Of a stretch of 64,000 nt of DNA, positions 12,489 through 24,879 are shown one piece after another (positions within the stretch are counted from its first letter, which is position 1; every line of letters begins with the position of its first letter). The position numbers and the translations under genes are program-made. This DNA is from Rattus norvegicus (Eukaryota > Chordata > Mammalia > Rodentia > Muridae): contig NC_086026.1 in assembly GCF_036323735.1 (NCBI RefSeq), positions 88,229,359 through 88,293,358 on the forward strand. Reading direction: 5' to 3'. Below the pieces are notes generated by a model, which saw only the letters and a program-made list of their open reading frames with translations, searched no databases and was not told the DNA's origin.

Positions 12489-12929
12489 AAGATTTATGTA
12501 TGTGAGTGCACTGTCACTGTCTTCAGACACACCAGAAGAGGGCATCACATCCCATTTCAGATTGCTGTGAGCTACCGTGTAGTTGCTGGGAATTGATCTC
12601 AGGACCTCTGGAAGAGCAGCCAGTTCTCCTAATTAAAATGATTCTTTTTTTTTTTTTTTTTTTTCAGAGCTGGGGACCGAACCCAGGGCCTTGCACTTCC
12701 TAGGCAAGTGCTCTACCACTGAGCTAAATCCCCAACCCCATGAATTCTTTTTTTAAAAAGAGATTTTTATTTATTTTATGTATATATGAGTACATTGTAA
12801 CTGTCTTCTGACACACCAGAAGGTCCCATTACAGATGGCTGAGCCACCATGTGGTTGCTGGGAATCGAACTCAGGACCTCTGGAAGAGCAGTCAGTGCTC
12901 TTAGCCACTGAGCCACCTCTCCAGCCCTA
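12489..12929 (-). mobile_element. Two minus-strand B2 SINEs flanking an ID
   Basis: B2 at about 12489-12640 and B2 at about 12757-12929, both minus, on either side of the ID at 12645. Confidence 0.85.
12645..12739 (-). mobile_element. ID SINE
   Basis: Minus-strand ID between two minus-strand B2 elements. Imperfect flanks ATGATTCTT and ATGAATTCTT. Confidence 0.93.
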
Positions 12930-14116
12930 AAATGAGTTCTTGAGTGGAAAGTGATATTGATGATCAGTTTGTACACGGAGTATTTGCTGGAAGCAACTTC
13001 CTAGTGTCTACACTGTCAACTCCATCATTAAAAAGATGCTGGGGTCCAGGGTAGTGGCATATTCCTTTAACCCCAGCACTCAGTAGGCAGAGGAAGATCT
13101 CTGTGAGTTCCAGCACAGCCAAAGCTAAGTAATAGAAAGACCGTGGAGAAAGGAGTCATACCCACTCCCACCTGCCCTCCACACTGCCAAGCAATCAGAA
13201 AGAGTCAAGTAACAAAAAGATATTTTTCAAGTTTGTAATAATTTTAGATTTACAGAAAATTTGCAAAAAATTAGTAAAGTTCTTACTATATATTCACTTA
13301 ACAGATTTTTTAAAAAAAAGTCTCAAAGGACTGGTTGAACACTTGTCTAGCATATTTGAGGTCCTGGGTTCAAGCCCTAGGATCCAAACTCCAATTTATT
13401 TCCTCAACAACAACAACAACGACGACAACGACAAACCAGCAATGAAGACGGTGTAGGAGCAGAGATCTGTTATCCCAATACTCAGGAGCAGAAGAAGCTG
13501 GAGCAGCCTGAGCACAGAAGAGCCTGTCTGATAAAACAGTAACTAAGAACAAGGAATGACTTCCGCAAACAGCAGGTGTGGGTGGCACGTGTGTTTACAG
13601 AGTCTGGCCGCTATGTTCAGAAGCTAAATTTAAATGTAAATCCAAATTTTAAAATGTAAATTTATCTGTGTGGTGTCGAGGCCAGACCTGCAGTCCTAGC
13701 ACTCTGGGAGGCAGAGGCTAGAATTCCTGGTCAGCCTCGGTTCTCACAGGAAGTTGAAAGTGAGCCTGTGCGACACCAGACCACGTCTTAAATAAACACA
13801 GTATGGGGAGATGGCTCGCGTGGGTGAAGGAACTTGCTGTAAAAGTCCGACAACCTGAGTTTGGCCTCGAGAACACATGCAAACATGGAAGAAAGAACTC
13901 CACAAAGGGTAGTCTGATCTTCGGATACGTCCCAGTTTGTTTTCTGTTGCCATGACAAAGGCCAAGGTCAAATGCAGCTTGGTTAGGAAAAGTTCTAGTT
14001 GACGACTTACATAACCTGAACCGAGTCCCAAACCGGAACTCCAGGCAGGAACTGAAACAATGCACCAACCAATCCACCGGTGGCTGCTGCCCAGCCTCTC
14101 TGCCTGTTTGCTGTTT

Positions 14117-14117
<1 letters not shown>

Positions 14118-14186
<69 letters not shown>

Positions 14187-14275
14187 TCCCTCCCTCCCTC
14201 TCCCTCTCCCTCTCCCTCTCCCTCTCCCTCTCCCTCTCCCTCTCCCTCTCCCTCTCCCTCTCTCTCCCACTCCCT
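14118..14275 (+). repeat. (TC)n followed by (TCCCTC)n
   Basis: About 66 bp of TC dinucleotide, then a TCCTTCCCTCCC transition, then about 80 bp of hexamer TCCCTC. A pure polypyrimidine tract of about 155 bp. Confidence 0.97.
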
Positions 14276-14662
14276 CTTTTCCTCATTCTTTTTTGTTTTT
14301 GTTTTTTTCTGAGACAGGGTTTCTATGTTGTGCTGGCTGTCTTGCAACTTGATCTGTAGACCAGACTGGTCTCAAACTCATGGAGATCCATCTGCCTCTG
14401 CCTCTGCCCCTGCCTCCTGAGTGCTGGTATTAAAGTCGTACATCACTACGCCTGAGTTAGACTGCTTTTTTATTTAGCCTGGAACCATCTACCTAATGGC
14501 TCTACCCAATAATAGCATTGCCCATAGTAGTCCTGGCCCTTCCACAGCAACCCAAATCATGCCTTGTAGACTTACCTATAGGCCAATCCGACGGATGTCA
14601 TTGTCTCAGTCGGGAGATTTTCTCATTCATTTCCTCTTTTAGAAGACTCTTTTTGTTTTTTT

Positions 14663-14841
14663 TTTTAAGATTTATTTATTTTATGTATACAAGTACACTG
14701 TAGTTGTCTTCAGACCAGAAGAGGGCATCGGATCCCTTTACAGATGGTTGTGAGCCACCATGTGGTTGCTGGGAATTGAACTCAGGACCTCTGGAAGAGC
14801 AGTCAGTGCTCTTAACCACTGAGCCATCTCTCCAGCCCCTT
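14663..14841 (-). mobile_element. B2 SINE in an LTR-like repeat
   Basis: Minus-strand B2 with TTTTAGAAGAC flanks (14637 and 14840). It interrupts an older LTR-like element in the 13925-14900 region. Confidence 0.88.
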
Positions 14842-14953
14842 TTAGAAGACCCTTAACTTGTGTCAAGTTGTGTCAAACTAACCAACACAGCCTATGCAAC
14901 ACAAATCCCATATACAATACTAAATAAACACATTTAAAATTAAACTTAGAGAA

Positions 14954-15110
14954 TGTCTTAGTTAGGGTTTTACTGCTGTGAACAGACAACATGACCAAGG
15001 CAACTCTCATAAGGACAACATTTAATTGGAGCTGGCTTACAGGTTCAGAGGTTCGGTCCACTATCATCAAGGCAGGAACATTTCTTATTTATGGAGTGCT
15101 AGAGATTCCT
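14954..15110 (-). mobile_element. Partial MaLR-like LTR
   Basis: Starts TGTCTTAGTTAGGGTTTTAC, the reverse complement of the end of the LTR at 27777-28083. About half of the element is present. Confidence 0.7.
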
Positions 15111-15155
15111 CGGTACATTTATTACTCATGCAGTGCTGAGACTGACCCTAGGAGT

Positions 15156-15156
<1 letters not shown>

Positions 15157-15209
<53 letters not shown>
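15157..15209 (+). repeat. (TC)n
   Basis: About 26 TC units. Confidence 0.95.
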
Positions 15210-15211
15210 GA

Positions 15212-15865
15212 TTTATTTATTTTAGTTCATGCATATGGAAAATTTACCTGCATATATAATATATATTATATATAAGTAAACTTATGCCAGATACCTATGG
15301 AGGTCAGAAGAGAGCATCAAATGCCCTAGGACTGGAGTTAGAGACATTAGAGACAGTTGTGTGCCATCGTGTGGGCGCTGGGAACCAAACCTGAGTCCTT
15401 TGGAAGAACAGTCAGTTTTATAACTGCTGAGCCATTTCTCTAGTCCTTTGTTCTTTTGTACTTTCTCTCTTGTCTTCCTCGCTTGTTTGCTTTTCTTTTT
15501 TCTTTTGATACAGGTCTCTCTCTATAACTCACTCTTGCTGTCCTGAGAATCCCAGGATCTTCCTATATTCCCCCTGGCTTCAATATGTCAGGTTGGCCTT
15601 GAACTCAGAGATCTGCTGGTCTCTGCGTCTAGAGTGCTGTACTTGGCCCTGTTGTTGGGCTTTACTTTGCTTTTTTTTTTTTTTAAGAATTATTTATTTA
15701 TTTAATGCATATGAGCACACCACTGCTGTCTTCAGACACACCAGAAGAGGATCTTGGAATTCCATTACAGACGGTTGTGAGCCACCATGTGGTTGCTGGA
15801 AATTGAACTCAGGATCTCCGGAAGAGCAGTCAATGCTCTTAACCTCTAAATCATCTCTTGAGCCC
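15212..15865 (-). mobile_element. B2/B3 pair and B1
   Basis: Diverged B3-like SINE at about 15212-15447 (-), a B1-like piece at about 15500-15640 (-) and a B2 at about 15686-15865 (-). Confidence 0.75.
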
Positions 15866-15900
15866 TGTGCTTGTTTTTGAAACAGGTTCTCATGGAATTC

Positions 15901-15998
15901 TTTTTTTTTTTTTTTTTTTCCCCCGGAGCTGGGGACCGAACCCAGGGCCTTGCGCTTGCTAGGCAAGCGCTCTACCACTGAGCTAAATCCCCAACCCC
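15901..15998 (-). mobile_element. ID SINE with target duplication
   Basis: Minus-strand ID. Flanks TCTCATGGAATTC at 15888-15900 and 15999-16011. Confidence 0.95.
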
Positions 15999-16601
15999 TC
16001 TCATGGAATTCTTAAAGCTATAGAGCTTCTGCCCCCACCTTCTGAGCTCTGGAATTTCAGGCATGTGCTACTAAGTCCTGCCAAGGTGGACCCACTGGTG
16101 GAAATGTGGTCCACCTACAAGAATCACACAGCTGTAAAAATGTTGACATCTTTCTTCACAGCATGCGTGGAACTGGCTTCAGTGTGGTAAGATGAGCTAG
16201 GCACCAGCTGGCCTTGATGGCTTCTCACCATGACTCCCAGCCGTTTACTTTGGCTTTTCATTTGACTTGGAATCTTAGTAAGTTACCCAAATTGACCTTG
16301 TTCTTACTCTGAAGCCCAAGCTAGCTCACTTCTTGGGACCCTTCTGCCTGAACCTTCTGAGTAGCTGGGATTGCAGGCCTGGGCCACTAGACCTGTCAGA
16401 TGAAGTATTTTCAGTTTTGATTTAAATAGTTTTTTTTTTCTTTAAATCTTTAGACCTGCAAAATTTTGGGATAAACTTCTTAAGTAAGCATGTTCTTTCT
16501 ACCTAGGAGTGTTAGCCTTGTTGTACTGGGTCTAGCAATAGTCATTATTGTAAACCCCTGAATTACAAAGTATATTATGTTTCCTTGTTAACACTTTCTT
16601 T

Positions 16602-16915
16602 TTTTAAATATTTATTTATTTAATGTATATTACAGATGGTTGTGAGCCACCATGTAGTTGCTGGGATTTGAAATCAGGACCTCTGGAAGGGCAGTCAGTA
16701 CTCTTAACCACTGAGCCATCTCTCCAGCCCAACACTTTCTTTTTCAAAAGTATGTAGATAGGTAGGTAGTTTGCTTTGGTTTATCAAGATAGGGTTTCTC
16801 TGGGTAGCTCTGTTGTCCTGAAACTAGCACTATAGACCAGGCTGGCTTTGAACTCACAAAGATCCATTTTCACTTGGGTGCTGGGATCAAAGGCATGAGC
16901 CACCACTGCCTGGCA
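16602..16915 (-). mobile_element. B2 then B1, both minus
   Basis: Internally shortened B2 at 16602-16731, with AACACTTTCTTTTT flanks, followed by B1 at about 16775-16915. Confidence 0.82.
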
Positions 16916-17496
16916 ACTTATTTAATTTTGTGTATAGGTGTTTTGCCTGCCTGCCTGTATGTTTCTGCACCACTTGTGTGACTCGTGTGACGGCTACCTC
17001 AGAGGCCAGAAGAGGGCATTGGATGCCCTGGCACTTAGGGAGCCCTGTCAGCTGCCTTGTGGGAATTCATGCTGAATGAAGTCAGCATTGTTCCTTGTTT
17101 TTCACACAGTATCCCTGTATTATCACCATTCTCCACGTCAGCAACTGCCTTGAATTTTAATGAAGTCATTCATGGGGCCTTGTGGTTTTGTGTGCTTGCT
17201 GCTCAGTGAAGATTCCCGGCATCCATATGACAAGTCAGGATGCTCTGGCACACTCCAGGAACCCCAACTCTGATGGAGGCAATGACAGGAGAATTCTGAG
17301 GGCTTGCTGCCCACCCCTAGATGAAAACAAACAAACAAACAAACAAACACACCATCTCAAGGTTCAGGGAGAGATCTGCCTCACAGGAATAAGTTGGAGA
17401 GTCATAGCCAAGGACATCTAATACCTCTGGCACCTACACCTATACACACACAGGCAGGCACACACACACCCCACATACAGCAGAGTGAGAGAAACA

Positions 17497-17499
<3 letters not shown>

Positions 17500-17546
<47 letters not shown>
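17500..17546 (+). repeat. (TC)n
   Basis: About 23 units. Confidence 0.95.
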
Positions 17547-17548
<2 letters not shown>

Positions 17549-17569
17549 GCTATTTTAAATAAACTTTTC

Positions 17570-18590
17570 TCATATGGGCAGACAGCGCTCCTCCCAAGAG
17601 CCTCAGACTATCTGACACCAGACATAAGAAAGTCCCTTTTGAGTTTTTGGTCAGGGTCATCCCCCAGGCTCCCAAGCCCTTGTGGGCTATTGTTGGTACC
17701 CTCGGCTGCCTCCCAGAGGTGGAAGGTAAATCCCTATTGCTGGATGCAGGATCCAGAGAACCTGAGCTAGGTCTGGCCTAGAAGCATCCATTCTGAGGAC
17801 TAGCTTTCATCGTCCCAGAAGGCACTGTGCCTGCTTCTAAGGAAGGAAAGCAACCACAGTCCTACCCAGTTATGGTGCCCATGGACCACAGCAATGACCA
17901 ACATAGCACAGTAACTCTATGGGTGCAACAGGGGCACACACACCTTGGTGGTAACCAACAGCTCTCTAATTGGACCTAAAGTCCATTCGACAGGGAGAAA
18001 ACTATGCCTAGTATGGTAAACCTAACCAATTCCCCAGGGCTAGCGAAGTCATAAATCTTGAAGAAGAATCTGTAACCGACACTGTACTAAACCACCATGA
18101 TGCCTAACTATGTTCTAAATGTTTATCTTTATATACACCCTCATCAAAGCAGCTTCTCTTTGCAAACAGACGAAAACCATTACAGAAAACCACAACTTAT
18201 CAGAACATAGAGAACAGGAGACCATGTGGTACCCAGTTCTCGTTGATATATCTACAGCATAGTTGTTGGACCTAAGGCTCAGGGATCATTGCAGAAGAGC
18301 GGCAGAAAGACTGTAAGAGTCAGAGAAACAGGATGTTTGTTGGGAGACAGTGTCTCCTAGAAATGCCACGGAAGCTATACCCATGAAGTCTCTTCAGCAC
18401 GACTGCCTGTACAAGACCCGAACAGTGAGCAATAAATACGCTAACGTGGACCAGGAAAGCTCGAGGGACCACAACTGTAGGCAAAGAACTGTGGGCGGCT
18501 GGGGAACGCTGAGAGTAGGAGGAATAGTTTTCTTCAAGGGAAAGAGATTGATCAGTTGTCTAATCCTTAGTGGGCAACCCTGATCTTTTA
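17570..18590 (+). mobile_element. Old L1 (Lx-like) 3' region
   Basis: About 1 kb of sequence I associate with the 3' part of old rodent L1 elements (CTAGCGAAGTCATAAATCTT, GACAGTGTCTCCTAGAAATG and similar). It encodes no intact frame. The 77-aa open frame at 18350-18583 is accidental. Confidence 0.55.
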
Positions 18591-18689
18591 AAGAAAAAGA
18601 AGCTGTGAATTAGAGAGAGCAAAGGAGTGTCCAGAGGAAAGGGTTGAAGGGAGAAGAGGAAAAAATTATGATTAAAAACTACAGCACAT

Positions 18690-18872
18690 GGGCTGGAGAG
18701 ATGGTTCAGCAGTTAAGAGCACTAACTGCTCTTCCAGAGGACCTAAGTTCAATTCCCAGCAACCACATGGTGGCTCACAACCATCTATATTGGGCATCCA
18801 ATGCTCTCTTCTGGTGTGTCTGAAGACAGCAACAGTGTACTCACATACATAAAATAAATCTAATAAAAAATT
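18690..18872 (+). mobile_element. B2 SINE
   Basis: Plus-strand B2 with the usual body and A-rich tail. Confidence 0.88.
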
Positions 18873-19201
18873 ACAATACACTAAATTTGTATGATTGGGT
18901 ACATGAAGAAAAGGTTTAGAAGCATGGTAACATCTTTAAACATATTTAGTGGGTTTGACCATGGAGGGGGAAAATAATAAACAAAACTTTCATGAGGGAA
19001 AAAAAAGCTATTAGCTGCTTTGATTCACCAGACTCTTACAGTGGCAAAATAAAGCATCTCAAAAAGAAAAAAGGCAGTGGTAGTGTGCACCTCTAATCCC
19101 AGCACTTGGGAGGCAAACACAAGTGGATCTCTGAGTTCAAGGCCAGCCTGGCCTAAGGAATGAGTTCCAGGACAGCTAGGGCTACATAGAGAAACCCTGT
19201 C

Positions 19202-19397
19202 TTGAAAAACAAAAAGAGAAAAAGAAAAAGAAAGAGAAAAGAGAAGAGAAAAAAAGAAAGGAGAGGAGAGGAGAGGAGAGGAGAGGAGAGGAGAGGAGAG
19301 GAGAGGAGAGGAGAGGAGAGGAGAGAAGAGAAGAGAAGAGAAGAGAAGAGAAGAGAAGAGAAGAGAAGAGAAGAGAAGAGAAGAGAAGAGAAGAGAA
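19202..19397 (+). repeat. Pentamer tract (GAGAG)n then (AGAAG)n
   Basis: It grows out of the A-rich tail of the B1 at about 19060-19200. Roughly 13 GGAGA units are followed by roughly 15 AGAAG units, then another B1-like copy at 19415-19560. Confidence 0.95.
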
Positions 19398-21639
19398 AAA
19401 AGGAGCCGGTCGGTATGCTGGTTCATGCTTTTAATGCCAGCGCTCTGGAAGCAGACACAGGTAGATCTCTGAGGTCCAGGCCATCCTGGTCTGCAACACA
19501 AGTTTCAGGGTAGCCAAGGGCTTCATAGTAAGATCCTGTCTCAAACAAACAAAAGAAGAAAACAAAATCAAGTTATTTAATGGGTTCTCTGACTCTCTCT
19601 CTCTCTCTCTCTCTCTGTTGTTTTTTGTTTTTGTTTGTTTGCTTTTTTTGTTTGCTTGTTTGTTTTTGAGACAAGTTTTCTTGATGTATTCTTGGCTGTC
19701 TTGCAAGTCACTGTGTAGTTCCTGGCTGGTCTTGAACTCACAGAGACCCTCCTGCCTATGTCTCCAGAGCTGAAATTTAAGGAATGCATTCCATGCCTGG
19801 CTGAGAACTGCATTTCTTTGGGATCCATTGTTAAAACAGTAGCCAAAGACAATGCTACAAGGGGCATATTATTTTTTAAATCGGATTTATTTTAAGTATG
19901 TATATGTGTGTATGTCCATGAGTCAGTGGAATGTAGACATGACTGCAAACATGGAATCTTTTGGAGCTGGAATTACAGGGGAGTGTGAGCCTCTGCTGTG
20001 GGTGCTGGGAGTTGAACTCAGGTCCTGTGGAAGAATTTGAGGACAGCCTTGCTTGGCTGCACATGGTGTGAGACTTTGTTTCAAGGGGAAAAAAAGTTTA
20101 AAAAAACTTAAATTTATATTTGGGAATTTCCTATGTGCATACAATGTATTATGACCATATTCAACCACGCTGCACTCCTGGGCTCCCCACTATGTTTCCT
20201 TCCCCATTCATGCCTGGTAGGGGGTTATTTCCTATCAGATGGCTCACAACTGTCCAGCTCCTGGGGATCCGAAGCCTCTGGGTTCTGAGGGCATTTTTTT
20301 TTTTTTTAAAGTTTCAGTCAGTCAATAAGCCAATGTAAATATAGCTTTTTTTTTTTTTCCGGGAAAAGCAGAAAGAATGAGAGAATAATTTCTTCCTTCC
20401 TGCTATGTCCTTTACACCTGTCTACCAGACCCATCGATTACTAAGTCATGGAAGTCTGATCCCACCTCTAACAGCTTCCGCTCTCTGCTGGAATTATTTT
20501 GTAGCACATACAGGAACTGGATGTAATGGGTTCATATCTTGGTGAGTCCAAAATCAAAAGAAACACAAAGGCTTCAATGAACGCAGGAAGATTTACTGCC
20601 ATGGGTGAGGAGAGCACAGGAGTTATTTCCAAAGCAATGTCCTTCCCGAAGGGAGAACTGCAGGGATTTTGTTCCTATTCAGGGAGACAATCCCTCCCTC
20701 TGGACTGGGGATACCCCTGAGCATGCCCAGTTGAAGATCCTGATCTAGGAAGATGACACGTTTTTTGGGAATGCTTAGCTTGCAGTCAGGGATCACATGT
20801 TTGAAAGGTTAAACTGTAGGACAGGAACACCTCGCCTCGTCAGGGCACGCTCAGCTTGCATCATTCAACATTAGCTGAAAATAAAGGAAAAGACACATTG
20901 CAGAGGCATTCTTAAGTATTTAGCCCTAAAAATGACTGACTGCCTTGCTTTCCCGCTAACAATGGCAGGGATAATACGCTGGGGAATGCAGTCATTGATC
21001 CAGGATTCAAAGGATGCATAGGCACTCTGTGACAGAGCCTGGCAAAGAGACTTTGAGGGACTGGTTTGAATTCTAGCAGGACAGCAGGTCTGAACTGTTT
21101 GACTTCAGGAATTTTGTAGGCATTTATGAGAAATAAGATTGGAATTTGAGTTAAGCCGTAATTAAACTGCCCCTTCCTTCTTCTTCCCCACCCTCCTCCC
21201 TTTCCCTTCCCCCTCTTCCTCCTTCCCGTCCTCTTCCCTTCCCCCTTCCCCTTTCCTTTCCCTCTTCTTTTTCATACAGGAGACTAAACAGAGGGCTTCA
21301 TTCATTCTGGAATCTCATTAATTCATCCTTGTTGGTCTTGAATTAGAGAACTTCTTTCGTGTTCCTAAGTTGCTGAGATTACAGACATGTATGCTGGGCC
21401 TGGCTCATTTTTATTGTGAGTTTTGTTTGTTTTTGTTGCTTTGTTTGTTTTGAGATAAGAGCTCTTTGTGAATCCATGGCTGGCCTGGAACTCCCTGTTT
21501 AGAGTAGACCAGTCTTGAACACGCAGAGATCCACTTGTCTCTGCCTTCTGAGCGCTGTGACTAAAAGGTGTGAGGCCCTAAGCCTGGTTTCTAGCTCATA
21601 CTTGTCATACTTGTCCATCATGACCATGCATATGCATAT

Positions 21640-21755
21640 ACATATATAATACATATACATCATATACACACATACACACATGCACATACACACAGACATA
21701 TACACATACACAGATACATACACACATACATACACGCAAACAATCACACACACTC
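21640..21755 (+). repeat. CA/TA-rich simple repeat
   Basis: Degenerate CATACA-type repeat. It opens frames on both strands but is not coding. Confidence 0.9.
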
Positions 21756-21934
21756 ATAAAGAAAAAAATAAACGGGCTGTGGTGAGTCACGCTAATCCTG
21801 GCCTCAGGAGAGGCAGTGGTCGGCGGCTCTCTGTCTGTTCCAGTCCAGCCGGGGCCAGTAGTGAGATCCTGTTTCAAAAGAAAAGAAACTTAAAAAAAAA
21901 AAAAAAAAAAAGAACCAAAAAAAAAAAAAAAAAA

Positions 21935-22009
21935 GGGCTGGGGATTTAGCTCAGTGGTAGAGCGCTTACCTAGGAAGCGCAAGGCCCTGGGTTCGGTCCC
22001 CAGCTCCGA

Positions 22010-22038
<29 letters not shown>
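21935..22038 (+). mobile_element. ID SINE
   Basis: Plus-strand ID set in long A runs, with AAGAACCAAAA flanks on both sides. Confidence 0.93.
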
Positions 22039-22040
<2 letters not shown>

Positions 22041-22547
22041 CAAAAAGAAACTTAAAGAAGGAAAGAAACTTAAAACTGTTCTCTATGTGGATCAACACCC
22101 CTTCCCCTATCCTCCGGAGATAAAATTTGGCTGACCTGGAACTTGCTCTGTAGGCCTGAATCTCCCGGAGACCCACCTGCCTCTGCCTCCCCGAGGATTG
22201 GGATTAAAGGTGCGTGCCATCTTTTTTGAAAAAGGCTAATTTTATTTTATACATATGAGTGTTCTGCCTATGCGAGTGTTTGCGTTGTTGCATGCATGCC
22301 CAGTGTCTGCAGAGTCCAGAAGGCAGTGTCACACTTTGTTTTGCATTTTTCAGCCCTTCTTAGTCTATAAAAACAACCGTCTCTGCTTCACCCACCAGAA
22401 TATTTTTTTCTTGCCTTCTGGAATGATATACTGCCTACTCTGGAAGCTCCAGCACTTGCCTGGACTTAATCTTTGCCACTGGGTAAGGTAGGAAAAGCTA
22501 GAGCCAGAGAGATGGCTCAGTGGGTAGAAGGACACTTGAGTGTGAGT

Positions 22548-22785
22548 GTACACACACACACACACAGAGTCACAGTCACACATACACACACACAGTCACA
22601 CACAGTCACACACACAGACACAAGTCACAGACACACAGTTACAGACACACACACTCACACACACACTCACACATACACAGTCACACACAGTCACACACAC
22701 AGTCACACACACAGTCACACACAGTCACACACACACACAGTCACACACACACACAGTCACACACACACACAGTCACACACACATG
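22548..22785 (+). repeat. Compound (CA)n with CAGTCA interruptions
   Basis: CA repeat broken at fairly regular spacing by AGTC, giving units such as CACACACAGTCA. It follows a truncated B2 start at 22500. Confidence 0.95.
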
Positions 22786-23729
22786 ATACGGTAGGCAACT
22801 TGGTACACATCTATAATCCCAGTACTTAGAAGGTAGGGACAGATGATAAAGAGTTCAAGATAATCCTCAACTCCAAACTGAGTTCAGCCTGGACTGCAAA
22901 GTGAGACACTGGCATAATCCTACCTCAACCCCCAAATGTTTAAATTGCTGTAGTTTGTTCCCTGATAGCCCAAAAACTGTGGAAAGACTAAGTCAACAAG
23001 GAGGTGGAAAAGTTGTGAGAGGCACAAGGTAGTGAGGATGACAAGGGTCAGGGGAACATAGAGCACGTTAGCATTCCATGGTATAGGAAGGATGTGCACA
23101 CATTGCTATAATGATTTGCTTGCTCTGGGTTAATCCCTAACCCAGGTGACGCCAGAAGGAACACGGGCCTGAGACCAGCAGATACTAACCAGACCCAGAA
23201 GCTCAGAGGGACAATAAGGGGGAGATAAGGAAGGGGACAGGCAGAAGATGATAAGCAGTCACAGTCTGGCTCTCAGGACAAGGTGTTGACCATCCAGCCA
23301 GAGGCCAAGACTGATTCTCCAGTGCTTGGCTGCCTACCTTTGTCCTGTGTTCTGTCCTGTCCATGCCACCCTCCGTAATGTACTGCCTGGATATACAACA
23401 TACAGTGGCCCACTTCTTAGAGTGTGAAACTGCTGAGTTCTTGGATTGCTGTCCGTCTGAGTCAGTCATCACTTGGAGACTGAGAACCTGCCTCTGCTCT
23501 GGTGTTTGTGTTGACAGGCAGCATAGACTTCAGTATTACAGTTACAAGAGGCGTGTGTGTTTCCATAGAAACTGTTTCTATGCATCTGTCTTATAGGATT
23601 GGCAGAGCCTCTGCAGAAACGTCCGGATCTAACATAGTTCACTGTCCTGAGGCCTCAGGAATCATGGAACTCAGTAAACTTTTTCTTCTTTCTTTCCCTC
23701 CATTAACTTTTAAAAATAATGTTAGTAGG

Positions 23730-23912
23730 GCTGGAGAGATGGCTCAGCGGTTAAGAGCACTGACTGCTCTTCCAGAGGTCCTGAGTTCAATTCCCAGCAA
23801 CCACCTGGTGGCTCACAACCATCTGTAATGAGATCTGATGCCCTCTTCTGGTATGTCTGAAGACAGCTACAGTGTACTCATATATAATAAATAAATAAAT
23901 CTTTTTAAAAAA
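23730..23912 (+). mobile_element. B2 SINE
   Basis: Plus-strand B2, little diverged. Confidence 0.9.
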
Positions 23913-24879
23913 TGATACTGACTATGGTGGTATACGATGGTAATCCCAGCACTTGGGAGGCTCAGGGATTCAAAGCTAGCCTGGGCTAATTGTCCTGTCT
24001 CAAACAAACAAACAAACAAACAAACAAAGAGTAAGCCAGGACATGGTGTACACGCCTTTGATCCCAGCACTTGAGAGAGACAGGCAGGTAAATCTCTGAG
24101 TGAGCTTGAGGCCAGCCTGGCCTCCAGAGCAAATTCCAGAACAACAGAGAATCCTCATTTTGGGGGAGAAAGAAAGGAAGGAAGGAAGGAAGGAAGAAAG
24201 GAAGGAAGGAAGAAAAAAAAAACCAAGACCAAAACAAAACAAAAAAACACAGCTTATATTCTTAGTTATTAGCCCACTAACTAAACACTGATACAATGTC
24301 ACTGGCAAAGTTGGCACTAAACACAGATTTGTAGATTGTGGTGTCTAAGTAAGATATAGGAGTAGATAATCCCAGCAAAGAGGTGTTGCCATAGAGGTTT
24401 GTTCAAAATACATGGCTGACGAGGCCCAGAGGAGCTTCTGAGAGGACTGACAGGAGAGCCCAGTCTTGATCAACTAGGACATCGAGATCTAGGTCAAGGA
24501 AACACTGTGAGGGGGAGAAGGCCAGAAAGCCAGCCCCACGTGCAGTACATCTACCCTGCAGGGTGTGGCAAAGACGGGTCTGGAGAGGTGGGCAAGGCCA
24601 GCACACACACCAATGTGCACACACTGAAACACGCCAGCTTCACTCTTGGGTGGGATCGCTTGGAGCAGGCTGGTTGAGAAGATAAAGCAGGAAAATTTCA
24701 TCAACTATGACAAATAACTGGAATTTCTAGTTTGACTGTATGAGTTTCACTTAAAGGGTTACCACAAAACGCAGACAAAGCATTCACGGAAGTGTGAATT
24801 AGGAAGGGCAATTTATCTATGTTTCTAAGCTTACTTTACTTATTGTGTACTACGTATGTGTGTTTTCTGAGTGTGGATG

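Larger units (their letters stand above)
9113..13900. other. Intergenic, SINE-rich block
   Basis: B1 copies at about 9725-9846, 10270-10388, 10391-10530 and 10645-10790 (all +), 11140-11255 (-), 12340-12465 (-), 13043-13145 (+) and 13675-13790 (+). The 11890-12310 stretch looks like an unassigned LTR-type repeat with a 24-base T run at 12041. No gene was found. Confidence 0.6.
13925..14900 (-). mobile_element. Old LTR-like repeat broken by a CT tract, a B1 and a B2
   Basis: Pieces of one rodent LTR-type repeat (13925-14118, 14455-14640, 14841-14900) are interrupted by (TC)n(TCCCTC)n at 14118-14275, a B1 at about 14300-14455 (-) and a B2 at 14663-14841. Confidence 0.55.

Noticed and set aside
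13718..14359. Overlapping 180-209-aa minus-strand frames and Ser/Leu/Pro plus-strand frames
   Set aside because: These are translations of the TC/TCCCTC tract joined to repeat sequence.
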